Shown here in pieces: positions 10,511 to 22,353 of a stretch of 64,000 nucleotides of DNA (the stretch's first letter is position 1; the number at the start of each line of letters is the position of its first letter). The DNA is from Ursus arctos (taxonomy: Eukaryota > Chordata > Mammalia > Carnivora > Ursidae). The position numbers and the translations under genes are program-made. The notes beneath the pieces were generated by a model. It saw only the letters and a program-made list of their open reading frames with translations. It did no database searches and was not told where the DNA came from. Location: the NCBI RefSeq assembly GCF_023065955.2, contig NW_026622874.1, positions 27,151,772-27,215,771 on the forward strand, in the 5' to 3' direction.

Positions 10511-12475
10511 CTTCTGAAAACAATCTCTTTGGTTTTGTTAATGGTATCTCTTCCTTTGTTGAACTTCTCAACGTATTCATGCATTTTTTTAACTCTATTT
10601 AATGGTCTGTCTGTGTGTTCTTGTAGTTTGCTGAACCTCTTTATGAGATTATTCTGAATACTTTGCCAGGTGGTACATAGATCTCCATTTTTTTTCATGT
10701 CAGTACTTGGAGCTTTAGTAGTTTACTTTGGTGGTGTCGTGTTGACCTAATTCTTTGGGGTCCTTATAGCCTTGCATTAGTATGTGCACATTTATGTAAG
10801 TTGTCTCCTCTTCCAGACTTTATAGGTCCATGTTGGCAGGGAAAGCTCTTCATCAGTCAACTCAGCTTGGGGCACTGGAGAGGTCAGTTAATTTTTAGAG
10901 CTCATGGGCAGGCAGGACTTGCTATCAGGGTCTTGATTTGGGTGAGGCCACTGCCTATGCTCTGAGCTCATGGAGTTGAACACCGTAGTTGAGTGGGCCT
11001 GCTGGCTGGGCTCTTTGTTCAAGCAAGGCCACGATGTGGACTCCCTGATTGAAAGTGGCTGCTGGTTGTGCTCCACAGTCAAGTGAGACCACTGGCAGGG
11101 CTCTGCAATCACCTGTGGTTAAGAGGGGCAGCAAACTGTGTTTCCTGGCAGGGTGGTACCATCAGATGGATTCTGCAGTTGGGCAGGGTTGTAGGCTGGG
11201 GCTCCACAATTGCTTCAGGTCTGGCGGGGCCTCAGGCTGTATTCCCCAACTGGATGGTGCTGCTTGCTGGACTTCACATTCAGGTGGGATGTGAGCAGGC
11301 CTTCCTGGTTGGACAGGGCCCAGTCTGTGCTCTGTGATCTGGCAGGAACCATAGGCTGTGTCCCAAAGTTTGTTAGAGCCACAGGTTGGGCTTTGCACTT
11401 GTGTAGGTTGCTGGCTACTGGCTGTGCTGCTCTTTTGGTTAGGCTTCTGGCCAGGCACTGATTGGGCAGGGCCTCCAGCTGTATTTCACAGTTGAATGGC
11501 GCTGGTGCTTCATAGTTGAGGAGGGTCACTGTCCAAGCTCCCTGGTCAGATGGGGCAGTAGACTATGCTCTGTGATTGGGGGGGGGGCATACTGGGTGGG
11601 CAAGGCCACAGGCTGTGTTCCACAATTGGGTAAGCTGTAGGCTGGGCTCCAAGGCTGCCCAGGGTCACTGTCCGTGCTCTCTGATTATGCAGAGCCAAAG
11701 GCTCTGCTCAACACTTAGACAAAGCTTTTGGCTTGGCTCCTTGCCTAAGTGGGAATGTATGATGGGTTCTGCAGCTGCCTGGGTTCCTTGACCAGCCCCC
11801 CCCCCCCCACCGGTTGGATAGGACTGGAGGCTATGCTCAACCGTTGGGTGGGTCTATGAACTTGTTTCCTCACCCAAGTGTGACTATGGGATAAACTCCA
11901 TGGCAGGTAGGGCTCATTGACTAAGGACTCAAATCAAATGGAATTTCCAACCAAGCTCCCTGGCCAAATGGGTCCACTGGCTTGACTCTGCCCATCTGAC
12001 TAGGATGGGTGTCTCACTGGCTGAGATCTCTGCATGGGCACTGCTGCAAGCAGAATGTTGTCCACTGACATCTGAGCCTTGGTAGCTGTAAACTCCATTC
12101 CTTTCATCTCTATCTGATCCTTAGTGGTCAAGCCCTGAAGATTCCCCCAGTGACTCCCATGAAGTGGGCCTCCTGAGAAGTGTCCTGCGATGCCTGGGAA
12201 GCTGGATGTCCATCTTGAGCTCTCTTTTCCCACTAGAGAAATTGCAGGTCCATGGGGGCCCTCTTGGTGCTGGACTGTGCCAACCTAGGGGAAGGGCAAT
12301 GTAGTTAAAGAGAAACTGCTCCTCCTACCTTTCTAATACAGTCCTCCTTGATGTCTGTGATCCAGGTGAATGCTTCAGCCACACCCCTGGATTCTGGGGT
12401 TTTCACAATGGTATCTTGTCTTTGGAGAGGTGTTAGTCTTCTTGTGAATGTCTTTAGAACATTTTAAATTTGAGT
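10511..12475 (-). mobile_element. L1 LINE copy B, antisense: ORF1 start and repeat-rich 5' UTR
   Basis: On the minus strand, 10698-10511 encodes a basic, coiled-coil-like start typical of L1 ORF1 (MKKNGDLCTTWQSIQNNL..., then HEYVEKFNKGRDTINK). Upstream, from about 10760 to 12475, is a long GC-rich 5' UTR. Between about 10880 and 11860 it is built from degenerate repeats of roughly 40 bp, each containing variants of CTGTGCTC plus a GG-rich spacer. ORF1 is cut off at 10510, where copy A begins. Two homopolymers (G at 11578-11587, C at about 11799) lie in this region. Confidence 0.65.
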
Positions 12476-13002
12476 GTAATCACATACTAAACGTTTGCTC
12501 TTAGTTCCTCACCCTATACATTCATCCACTGAATACTAATGCAATGTCAGGAAGTTGAAGGTCTGCCTGGTGTTTGGTGTGTGGTGGTTTCCATATTTAT
12601 TGTCTTTCTTTCTGCTGTAATTGATGTCACCATCAAGTACCTGTTGATACTTCTTAGAGCAAGCTAGAGAGGGGCCCCTCCCAGCATTCGTCTTCATAGA
12701 GTGCCAGCCCGGCCACAGGGGTCAATCTTCCAGCATCCATGAGTCATTGCCATCAGCAGCCCGCTACCTCCTGAGGAGCTATGCAAATCTCTGTCCACAG
12801 AATCCATTCCCTATCAACTCAGCCTGGCTCAGTGAATCCCTCCTCTGGCCACTCTCTTCTCTCTTCCAAGCATCAGCCTCTCTCCCCTCATCAACTCTCT
12901 TCTGCGCAACTTGATTCCATCTCTTGTTGAGCCTACCTTCCCCAACAAAGGCTATATGGCTGAACTTGAGATGATGCAAAAGGAAAGAGCAGGGCCCTCG
13001 AT
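12476..13002. other. Single-copy stretch, no gene seen
   Basis: Part of the left side could still be decayed L1 5' sequence. A minus-strand frame of 94 codons at 12779-13063 runs into the MER5A element, so I do not treat it as a gene. Confidence 0.35.
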
Positions 13003-13148
13003 CAATCATTCTCAAAACACTCTGTGCATGAGAATCACTTGAAGTACCTTTTAACAAGTACATCTTATTCAGTCAGTTTTGAGGGGCTCTCAGAAATTTG
13101 CAAGAAGTGAAAACAGGTGGCTCCAGGACCACACTTGGAGAAACATGG
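13003..13148 (+). mobile_element. MER5A (hAT-Charlie DNA transposon)
   Basis: Non-autonomous hAT element with near-palindromic ends: CATTCTCAAAACACTCTG at the left and CACTTGGAGAAACATGG at the right. Internal landmarks are GAGAATCACTTGAAG and TCCAGGACCACACTTGGAG. Flanking 8-mers CCCTCGAT and GCCTAGAT match at 6 of 8 positions, as expected for an old 8-bp target duplication. Confidence 0.8.
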
Positions 13149-13523
13149 GCCTAGATGCTACAATACAAATGCTTGGATAACCCTCCAAGAGGGACAGGAA
13201 TGCAAAAATGCCTCTCAGCCTTCAGTCTGGAAAATAAAAGAGTTGATTTCTCAAATCACTTTATCTTGCTTCATATGTTTTGTAATTTTTTCCCTAAGAT
13301 ATAAAGACTCTGAAAGTCAGGATGAAAAACTATCCCTCTAAACTGAGATCAAGTCATTTAATGCTCTAGAAGCAAGAAAAGGTAAGAACATGATATATAT
13401 TGGAATATTTTACATGTCTATATAAATTACATATATGTATTTTCGGATTTTACTATTCCCACTGTTTTCATTGCCAGCTTATTTTGTAAGCCTGTATTTA
13501 TATAAATATATATACACACATGT

Positions 13524-13525
<2 letters not shown>

Positions 13526-13554
<29 letters not shown>
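13526..13554. repeat. (AC)n microsatellite
   Basis: About 14 AC units, preceded by a TATA-rich tract at 13495-13525. Confidence 0.95.
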
Positions 13555-13557
<3 letters not shown>

Positions 13558-13559
13558 TA

Positions 13560-15784
13560 CGTATGCCTTATTAAAAAACCCGAAGTAATTTTACTTTTCT
13601 CATAAGGAAATTTTTTATTACTTGTATGCTTTTACCTCATAGTATATATCCAGTCTTATAATAAACATTCCTGTCTAAGAAAAGGAATATATGAAAAGTA
13701 TAATGCCTAGTAATGAACCAAATTTCAAGTGAATATGTATCTTTCAAAGGGGATATTTCTATTCTCTTATTTCTCCCTCCCAATAATTACTCCAAGACAT
13801 CCATTAACTGCTCGTAGGGAAAAAATTACCTTTTTGAAATATGGAAGGTTGAAAGCTGGAAAATGTAAAATAATATGATAAAAAATGTAAATAGTTGCCT
13901 CTTAAGGAGTGAGATGCATCCAATCCTTCATTGTTTTCCTATCACCACCATATAGAAGATACAGAGGCTCATAGGGAGGAAATGCCCACGATTCTGGCTA
14001 GATAATTTCTCCCTTTGGACACCTAGCCCAAGAATTTTTGTGTTATTAGGCCATTTAAAGAAATGGGGACAAAATCATTGTGCATTAAAGGTAAAATACA
14101 ACGATCATCTTACTCCTTTGTGGCATGTTATGTTCTTCTTATTATTTACAAGATAAGAATTCAATGTATACTTGCCTTAATAGCTACCACATTGAAGGTG
14201 CCTCCCCAAACTGGGGGAGAGAGTACCTTGAGTCTTTTAATTTCAGCGAGAGGAAATTTTTAGAAGACCAAGAGGTAAAGAGTGGCCAGAAGTCTTTATT
14301 CTCCCGTGGGTCCCTACCATGTGCAGTACAAGTAGTACCCAGAACAATAAAACCCACACAGATCTGCCCTCTGTTGAGAGGAGGATCTTGTCAACTATTT
14401 GAGGAGTCTCAGAATCCATAGCAGGATGGCTCTTTGAATAGCAGGGTCAGGCAACACAGGGACTGTTTCGAAGGCAACCAAGGTTTTGTGCAGTAAGCCA
14501 AGGTGACTGTTGTACAGAGCAGAGGTATATTCTTATTCCCCCCTAGAAGAAAGTATGATCCTTTGTGATAGTCCAGGTTTCAAATGTTCAGCTGTGTTTC
14601 AACTTATTTCAGGACACTGATGGACAAAGTTTTACCTTATTTTTCATAAAAAAAAATATAAAAAGAAAATAAGGATTGTCTCCAAATAAAGAGAACATTT
14701 AACAACAGATTGTAAGATGCTATGTGGTCCCCTTCCTTGTATTCTTTCCCTAAGAACAACACGCTATCGTCCCCACCCATTTGTTCATTGGTTGCTCATA
14801 AGAAAAATGGATCTTAGGTCCCAAGTAGGGAGCCAAGTAGGAGATTTTCACAGGAGTGTCATATGACTACACTCAACCAAGAGAAGAGAGAGAAAGACCC
14901 TTTAAAACATAGAACTGAATAGGAAATTTGAAAAAGTATTTGTCGAAAGATACATGTCTGAAGATGTTGGGTGAAGTCTATTTTGTTACTAAAAACTTAT
15001 TTTTATTCCTTATAGTTTTAGTCATACTCTAGCTCCATTTCTGAATTCTTTTTCTTAACAATGGCTCCTAAAGGTGTAGCTTTCAGGATTTCTGTCTTTC
15101 TTCAGCCTTGCTTTTATGAAGTGGTTAATGACTTGTTAGCCAAGACTTACATGCATCAAGGAAAGCAATTAATAATTTTGCAAAATGAGTTCATTCTTTT
15201 TGCAGTGTGAATCCTCACAAGTTACATAATTGTTTAGCAAATCTACATTTTCTTAATCTACAGTAATATGACTAAACAGAAATGTAATTTATACTTAAGT
15301 CATTTCAGATACCATTACTTAAAATTATAGTTCAACTATTCTATTCAGATTAGTTAACTATGTTCAAGAACTCTAGAGAGTTATTGATGCTTGGCCTCTA
15401 ATATGTGGAAGGCAATTCCTATGATCAGCTCATTTTGGATCCATTTAATTTCTCTTGGGATCTTACATATAAAACATAAGCTGCTTTTGTATCTTCCTAA
15501 CTTTATCCTATTATTAAAAAACAATTAAATCATCCCTCCTATGTGGAATCCATTAGTGTTTTCAATGTTTGTGAGTGAGCAAGCGAGTGAATGAGTGTGT
15601 GTGTCTTTAAGCAAAGGCTAGAGAGAAGCAGAAAACACCTGCATTAGAAAAACTTCAAAAATGGGACATTCGCTTTTGAACTGAGGGCAAAAAGTGATGT
15701 TTGGAAAGTAGACAATAAGATTTTAAGCAAGTTTTGTCTTATTTGATTTTGTTTTTAAAGTTTTAAACTTTTCAAGACAACACA
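13560..15784. other. Single-copy stretch, no gene seen
   Basis: More than 2 kb without a repeat I can name. There is a 98-codon plus-strand frame at 14125-14421, but its content is not protein-like. A short GAGT-rich, then GTGT, run sits near 15570-15605. Confidence 0.4.
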
Positions 15785-16177
15785 AGCAGTAATTCCGTTC
15801 ACATCAGCTGTAGCAACATTTTTCCAGATTTGTCTTCTAAGGCAAGGGAAACAAAAGCAAAAACAAACTATTGGGACTACATCAAAGTAAAAAGCTTTTG
15901 CACAGTGAAGGAAATCATCAACAAAGCAAAAAGGCAATCTACTGAATGGGAGAAGATATTCGCAAGTAATATATTCAATAAGGGATTAACATCCAAACAT
16001 CCAAAATGTATAAAGAATTTATACAACACCCCCCCAAAAAAATCTGATATAAAAATGGGCAGAGGACCTGAATAGATATTTTTCCAAAGGTGACATACAG
16101 GTAGCCAACAGTCACATGCAAAAAAATGTTCACAATCACCATTCATCAGGGAAAGGCAAATCAAAACTACAATGAGA

Positions 16178-16364
16178 GGGGCACCTGGGTGGCTCATTTG
16201 GTTAAGTGACTGATCCCAGGGGGATCAAGCCCCACTTCGGGCTCCCTGCTCAGCAGAGAGCCTACTTCTCCCTCTCCCTCTGCCACTCCCCCGTTTGTGC
16301 TCTCCTGCTCTCTCTCTCTCTCTGTCAAATAAATAAATAAATAAAATCTTAAAAAAAAAAACCC
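16178..16364 (+). mobile_element. Carnivore SINE copy 2, inserted in L1
   Basis: Starts GGGCACCTGGGTGGCTCATT and ends CAAATAAATAAATAAATAAA with an A-run. The target-site duplication ACAATGAGA is perfect at 16169-16177 and 16365-16373. The body is shortened relative to the full-length copies (the TCTGCC...GGCGTGATCC section is missing). Confidence 0.95.
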
Positions 16365-16371
16365 ACAATGA

Positions 16372-16457
16372 GATGTTATCTTACAGATATTATCCGCCAA
16401 AGTGGCCAAATTCAGATGTTATCTTACAGATGTTATCTGTCAGAGTGGCCAAATTCA
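16372..16457 (+). repeat. 43-bp tandem duplication inside the L1
   Basis: Units 16372-16414 and 16415-16457 both start GATGTTATCTTACAGAT and end GTGGCCAAATTCA, with four mismatches. The unit is a piece of L1 ORF2, and its left edge lies inside the target-site duplication of SINE copy 2. Confidence 0.9.
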
Positions 16458-17233
16458 AAAGGACAGGAAATAACAAGTATTGGTGAGAATGTGGAGAAAA
16501 AAAAACCCTTGTGCACTGTTGATGGGAATGTAAACTGGTACAGCCACTGTGGAAAATAGTATGGAGGTTCTCAAAATATTAAAAACAGAAATACTGCATA
16601 ATCCAATAATTTCATTACGGGACATTTACCCAAAGAAAATGAAAACACTAATTCAAAAAATTATAACCACCCCTATGTTTATTGCAATATTATTTACAAC
16701 AGCCAAGATACATACACACATACACACATACATAATGGAACATTTGCAGCCATAAAAGGATGAGATCTTGCCACTTGTGACACCATGGATGGACCCAGAG
16801 GGTATTAACGGTAAGTGAAATAAGTCAGACTAAGAAAGACAAATGCTACCTGATTTCACTCGTATGTGGAATCCAAAACAAAAGAAATGAATGAACAAAC
16901 AAACAAAAAGCAGAATCAGAGAACATGCTCAAGGTCATGAGAGGGAAAGGGAGTGAGGAGATAGACAAAATGGGTGAAGGGGAGTGAGAGATACGGCTTC
17001 CATTATGGAATGAATAAATCACAGGAATAAAAGGTATGACATTGGGAACATAGTCAATGGTGGTTAATAGTGCTATCCAGTGACAGATGGCAGCTACACT
17101 CCCGGTGAGCACAGCGTTATGCATGCAGAAGGTAGACACTATGTTGACTATGTCATATATCAGAACTAATGTAACATTGTTAATTATACTCAAATTAAAA
17201 AAAAAAAACTTTTTTAAGAGACTTCAACTTTTC

Positions 17234-17429
17234 GGGTCGCTTGGGTGGCTCAGTCGTTAAGTGTCTGCCTTTGGCTCAGGGCGTGATCCCGGCGTTCTGG
17301 ATTGAGCCCCACATCGGGCTCCTCCGCTATGAGCCTGCTTCTTCCTCTCCCACTCCCCCTGCTTGTGTTCCCTCTCTCGCTGGCTCTCTCTCTCTCTCTG
17401 TCAAATAAATAAATAAAATCTTTAAAAAA
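17234..17429 (+). mobile_element. Carnivore SINE copy 3
   Basis: Starts GGGTCGCTTGGGTGGCTCAG and ends CTGTCAAATAAATAAATAAA plus A-run. Target-site duplications AGACTTCAACTTTTC and AGACTTCAATTTTTC (one mismatch) flank it. It landed just downstream of the L1 poly-A tail. Confidence 0.95.
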
Positions 17430-17672
17430 AGACTTCAATTTTTCTACTGTTAAATATAATTTTTAAGAGCTTGCTCAAGAAAGTTTGAGAATGTGAGAAA
17501 ACCAGTCAATAGCATGCATATATTATATAATATTATTTCAAAGTGTACAAAAGTATTTTCATTTTGTTAGTCTTAAGATCAGATCAGAGTATATACTACT
17601 GTCTTTGAAAATCTAAGTGAAGAAAAAAGCTTAACATATCATACCAAAAAGCAATTTGTTTTCACTCTATCG

Positions 17673-17727
17673 TTGTTTTCTTTTTGTTTTTGTTTTTGGG
17701 TTTTTTTTTTTTTTTTTTGGTTTTTTG
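17673..17727. repeat. T-rich homopolymer tract
   Basis: Includes an uninterrupted T run of 18 at 17701-17718 between GTTTTT units. Confidence 0.9.
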
Positions 17728-17868
17728 ATTTGGTTTTATTGCAAGGCCATAGTATTATAATGTCAATTTTTCATCTGTGAAAAAAATTCATGTCATTCAT
17801 CAATAGCATTTTATGTTGTAATAAAAAGATATGAGAATAATGGCCAAAAAAAATCTCAGACATATGGG

Positions 17869-17931
17869 AAGACTGTGTTTTATTTTATTTTATTTTATTT
17901 TATTTTATTTTATTTTTAAGACTGTGTTTTA
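17869..17931 (-). repeat. (TTTTA)n tract flanked by perfect 14-bp direct repeats
   Basis: A 35-bp run of TTTTA units (17883-17917) lies between two copies of AAGACTGTGTTTTA (17869-17882 and 17918-17931). This is the layout expected for an antisense retroposed tail with target-site duplications but no SINE or LINE body. Confidence 0.85.
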
Positions 17932-20816
17932 GAGAAAAACCAGAGCTTAATGTTTCAATTAAATAACTTATTTTTATTGACTTAAAAATTATGGCCAAAT
18001 AATTATTATTTCAAACCAGTAAGTTTTGAAGTAGTTTATTTTGCAGTGAAAGATAACTGATAGTTTCCATTTATAGAAAGTTCAAACAAAGGTAAAATTA
18101 AATAATAAATCACCTAGAGATAGATAATACAAAGTCAATTTTAAAAACAATTATTTGAAAAGCAAGAGAATGACTAACACAATAATTAAAATATTGCCCA
18201 GGATGGGAATGGAATTGGAAAAGAACATACAGAGAATTTCTAAAGTGTCTCTGATGCTCTACTTTTGACTTGGGTAGTGGGTACCCATTATTTTGGCTTA
18301 TTATTATTCGCTAAGAGGTACATATATGCTCACACATCCTTACAGAAGTATATGTCATGTTTTAAAAAAGAAAGGTAAAACTAACGTAAAGAAATAACAA
18401 ACAGCAAATTCAATGCCATACATTGATTTTGGGAGACGAACAGGGAATAAACAGAATGGAAAGAAAAACCCTCCTTGATTGCTGGAAATGATGTTCAATC
18501 TACCAGTAAAGAAATACAACCAAAGATAATCTGGCCCAACAGAAAAAGTTGGTGTGTGGAAGTAAATAAAAAGAATTACCCTTGTCTCTGAACTATTTGT
18601 GAATAGCCCCCAACTGGAGAATTACAGGCTTCTGAGAAAGTGATACAGACCTGTTAAACAACTTCAAAACCTTTTGATATTGCCTGAAGTTTCCGGGCAG
18701 GTAAAAGACAGGATATTCCAGAAGATCAAACTATGAGCACCAGGAAAATTAAAATAGAAAATGAAAGGAAGCTAAAGTGAAAACACTCCCTATATATTTA
18801 TCTATTTTGCATACAAGCTGAGTAAAGGAATAACGTATTACCAGCTGGAACTCTGATCTCAAATCTCAGTGCAGGATCCAGAAAAACCAGACAGACCCAT
18901 CTGGTGAATTATTTTTGCTGAGGCTTACCTGAGCCCAGGGATCTAAAGCAATGGCAGAAAGAGCACTTGGTTTTGTTTAGTGTTGTTGCCTTCCCTAACC
19001 TCACAACCGCCTCTTAGACTTCTGGTAAAGAAAATCCTGTCCAGAGCACACACATCATCAAGAGAAGAATTTTGCAGACAGCTCTCAGCCCAAGAGTGGG
19101 AAAGCCCCTCCCTTGACTGGCTTGCCCTTGACTGGACTACCACAGAGCATTGAAAGAGTCATTAAGATCCAAAGAAGAAGCCAAAATGAAAGGAGATTGT
19201 TGGGCTTTCTCCAGAAAGGGAGGATCTCATATTCCACTCCTATTAGTCTGTGCGCTATGAGAACAAATGAAACAAAGGCAGAGTATCCACCCTTTGGGAG
19301 CCTATGTGCTTGAGAACACTAATCAAACTCTAGTAGTATCTACAAGAGAGGAGGCAGGTAGTAATCACAGGAAGTGGCGCTCCCGGCACAGGGAGCCTGG
19401 TGTAGAGTGGACATTCATTCCTGGTTGCCTGGGAAAGTTGGGTTTACACCATTGTCCAGGCATAGTTATTAATAGCACTCCACCTCACTCAGGAAAGTAT
19501 CTCTGTTTTGACAATAAATTACATAATCATCCTACTTATAAGGAAATTCTTTTGAGGAAAGTTCAGGACAATGAAGCTGAAAAGAAGCACCCGTTTGTTT
19601 TCATGGTCTCTAGCCTTCATCCATTTTTGATAAGCACCTCTCTTCCGGGACATGATACCCTCTCTCTGCCTCGTTCCCTGTTCCCTCTCACTTCCTCCCT
19701 CTCCCCTGTTTCTCCAACAATAGAAATCACATTATCAGTATCTTCATTCTAAATGAATGGACATTTTTAAACATTTTAGGGAGAATGATTCAATGGGTCA
19801 TAAGGATTATAAGAATCTCAAATTATAGTGTTCCAACTGGGGGTGGGGGGCAGGAGGAAGAAAGGTGGAACTGTGGGGTAAAATAAAATTGGAAAACTCC
19901 TACTCTGAATATGTCTTGGTCTTTATTTTAATTCTTTTTTTCCTTGTAAAATACTTGCTGCAGTATCAATAGGTACTGTTTTCTATAGTATTAGACACTC
20001 TATATTCGCATTTTTCCTCATGAAGTGTGATAAAACACATCTTTAATCCAGCGACTCCCACTTTATTTGCTTATGTTTACTTTCATTTCTCCATGTGTGC
20101 TGTGTGTTTTCAGCAGATAGATGAGGTTTTTTTTCTTCTTTCCTAATTTAGAGATTATCTGATTGTCCACTTACAAAATTTATGCACTTGCTACTAAAGA
20201 TGACTGATGAGTTCAATTATCATTGTATAGAATTAAAAATATCTGAAATGCACAAAATTTATCTCCTAGATCACAACTTTCATTCCTTAATTTTTATTCT
20301 TATGTGATTTTCACACTAGGTTTCTAAAAGCTCTTATTTGTGGTTTTTTTTTTTTTTAAGGTGAGAACTCTACCATCTGTCTCTACAATGATCAATTTTT
20401 TCCCTAAAATAAATATAGTACAAAACTCTTATTTTCTGATTTAAAATTTCAGTCTTACTAAGGTAGATGATATTTTACAAATCATTCAAAGGCCAATCAT
20501 TTGGGAGAGATCCTTGAAGGGAGACAAGAATCAGGTTGTGAGCTGGACATGAGTTAGCGTTTTCATGGTGATTATCTCTCTATGGTAGAAGTGGTAGAAG
20601 TTTCCTCTATATTTTTTATATCATGTGAATTTTTGCAATCCCTATATTTCATTTTACAATCAGAAAAGTGAATAGAATTTTTGAAATATATAATAAAATG
20701 TAAGTACATGGTTTGGATTGCTACATGAAAAATAATATTAACTTTTCTAATGATGTAATTTAATGTTGTAGATGTTTGTGATTTAAAAACAAGTGTTATC
20801 ACATCACATGCCCTTC
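17932..20816. other. Single-copy stretch with a possible ancient repeat near 19,400
   Basis: Mostly unrecognised. A section at about 19405-19535 (TTCCTGGTTGCCTGGGAAAG ... CAATAAATTACATAATC) resembles an old interspersed repeat that I cannot name. The 161-codon frame at 19267-19752 crosses it and shows no domain, so I treat it as chance. Confidence 0.35.
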
Positions 20817-20945
20817 TTAATGCCCACTGTGATTTGATGAGCACTGGGTGTTACATGCAACTGATGAATTATGGACCTGTATGTGCTATATGTTGGCTAA
20901 TTGAATTTAAATTAAAAAAATAAATTAAAAACAAATTATACTTTT
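20817..20945 (+). mobile_element. Short L1 3' end
   Basis: TGATGAGCACTGGGTGTTAC, then GGACCTGTATGTGC, then AATTGAATTTAAATTAAAAA is a carnivore L1 3' UTR terminus with an A-rich tail. About 130 bp, severely 5'-truncated. Confidence 0.7.
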
Positions 20946-21429
20946 TCACAAAAAAGCAAATGAGAGGAGTAGAAAAGCATGACAGTCTCTTTCAAACATA
21001 ATGGCTGTCATATAAATGGCTTAAAAATTGGGCCCTGAATAAACTTTTTTTTTTAACTTGGTTTCAAATTCAGGTTTTACATTCGTTGCTTCACATCTGT
21101 GGCAAATATCTTTCAGAGTCCTTTTTCATTGTTGCAAAGAGAACCTTTCATTTTCATTTTTTAAACAGAACTAATTTAAAAATTTTTAATATAAATTCTG
21201 GTTAGAAAGTGTTCATTTTGAAGTGCAAATGCATCTAAAGTATCTGCAACCCTTTAAATAATTACCTTCCATAGGTTAATTTCCACAGGAATCTTTAGCT
21301 CCGGTGACAAAATGAGCTGACATACATTATTCTCATCACTTGAATTTTCCTGTGCAGTAACAGAAAGATTGAAAGAGTTATTACTTGATGCTTACAAGAA
21401 GAAAAATAAAAATCTCGTGATGTCTTCCA
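20946..21429. other. Single-copy A+T-rich stretch
   Basis: No recognised repeat or gene. Confidence 0.4.
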
Positions 21430-21735
21430 ATGTCCTGGCTTTTAACACTAATCAACCATGGACAGCTTTGAAATTCCCATCTTCCCTGACAACGTGTTTC
21501 CAACTGTCTTACTGACATATCCACTTTTTGCCTAAGAAGCATCTTAAACTAAAAAATCCAAAACCAAATTTTTAATCTTTCCTCCCAAAACTCTGTGGCA
21601 ACTCACACTTCTCTCTATTTCAGCAAATGATTCTTCAGGCACTCAGTTGCTTAGGCCAATTATATTGGAATCATGTTTGACTTCTCTTTCCCCTGCACTT
21701 CCAGTCCAATCCACCAGCAAGTTCTGATGGTGAGG
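21430..21735 (+). mobile_element. L2 LINE fragment (reverse-transcriptase region)
   Basis: AAACTAAAAAATCCAAAACC, CTTTCCTCCCAAAACTCTG, TCATGTTTGACTTCTCTTTC and CCAATCCACCAGCAAGTTC keep the L2 order seen at 770-950 in this window. The decayed frame corresponds to the region just after the YADD motif. An L1 begins immediately downstream. Confidence 0.65.
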
Positions 21736-22130
21736 CCACTAAAAGGCATCCACATACTGGATGTGTACACTTGGTTGTGAGATCATATTCTCTTTTTTCA
21801 CCTTTTTTTCTTTTTTTCCTTTCTTTTTTTTTTTTTGGTTTCTGACCTCTTCACATTTGTCTAGTGTGCATTTCCCTTGGGTCATTGTTGATATTTCTTG
21901 TTCTTCCATTCTTCTCTGGACAAAATGACTAGAAGGAGGAATTCACAACAAAAAAAAAGAACCAGAGGTAATACTCTCTGCCACAGACCTAATTAATATG
22001 CATGTAAGTAAAACATCAGAGCTGAAATTCAAGATAACAATGATAAAGTTACCAGCTGGCCTTGAAAAAAAACATGAAAGACACTAGAGAATCTCTTAGT
22101 GCAGAAATAAAATCTAATCAGTCCAAAACT

Positions 22131-22353
22131 GGGGCGGACTGTGTGGCTCAGTTGGTTAAGCATCTGCCTTCAGCTCAGGTCATGATCCTGGAGTCCTGGG
22201 ATTGAGGCCAGCATCAGGTTCCCTGCTCAGTGGAGAGCCTGCTTCTCCCTCTCCCTCTGCTCCTGCCCCCCGCTCATTTTCTCTCACCTTCTCTCTCTCT
22301 CTCTCCCTCCCTTGCTATCCCAAATAATTAAATAAAATCTTAAAAAAAAAAAA
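22131..22353 (+). mobile_element. Carnivore SINE copy 4 (older variant), inserted in L1 ORF1
   Basis: Starts GGGGCGGACTGTGTGGCTCA and contains TCAGCTCAGGTCATGATCCT. It ends AATAATTAAATAAAATCTTA plus A12. Its variants differ from the younger copies. Clear target-site duplications were not found. Confidence 0.9.

Larger units (their letters stand above)
15785..17209 (+). mobile_element. L1 LINE 3' end (ORF2 C-terminus, 3' UTR, poly-A), split by a SINE
   Basis: ORF2 C-terminal landmarks appear in order: GGCAAGGGAAACAAAAGC, TGGGAGAAGATATTCGCAAG, GGCAAATCAAAACTACAATG, AATGTGGAGAAAAA. The carnivore-type 3' UTR follows, then CAAATTAAAAAAAAAAAA near 17198. Copy 2 of the SINE interrupts it at 16178-16364. 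ORF2 is broken by frameshifts, including a C-run and A-run near 16029-16042. It is 5'-truncated, so most of ORF2 is absent. Confidence 0.9.

Noticed and set aside
10203..10580. 125-codon minus-strand frame rich in Lys/Arg/Thr
   Set aside because: It spans the junction of L1 copy A's 5' region and copy B's ORF1. It is transposon sequence, not a host gene.
10880..11860. Regularly spaced ~40-bp repeats resembling a CRISPR-like or satellite array
   Set aside because: The units are highly degenerate and lie in an antisense L1 5' UTR. There are no conserved repeat/spacer boundaries, and CRISPR does not occur in mammals.
19267..19752. 161-codon plus-strand open frame
   Set aside because: No domain, signal or family resemblance. 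It crosses a repeat-like block and ends in Ser/Leu/Pro low complexity.
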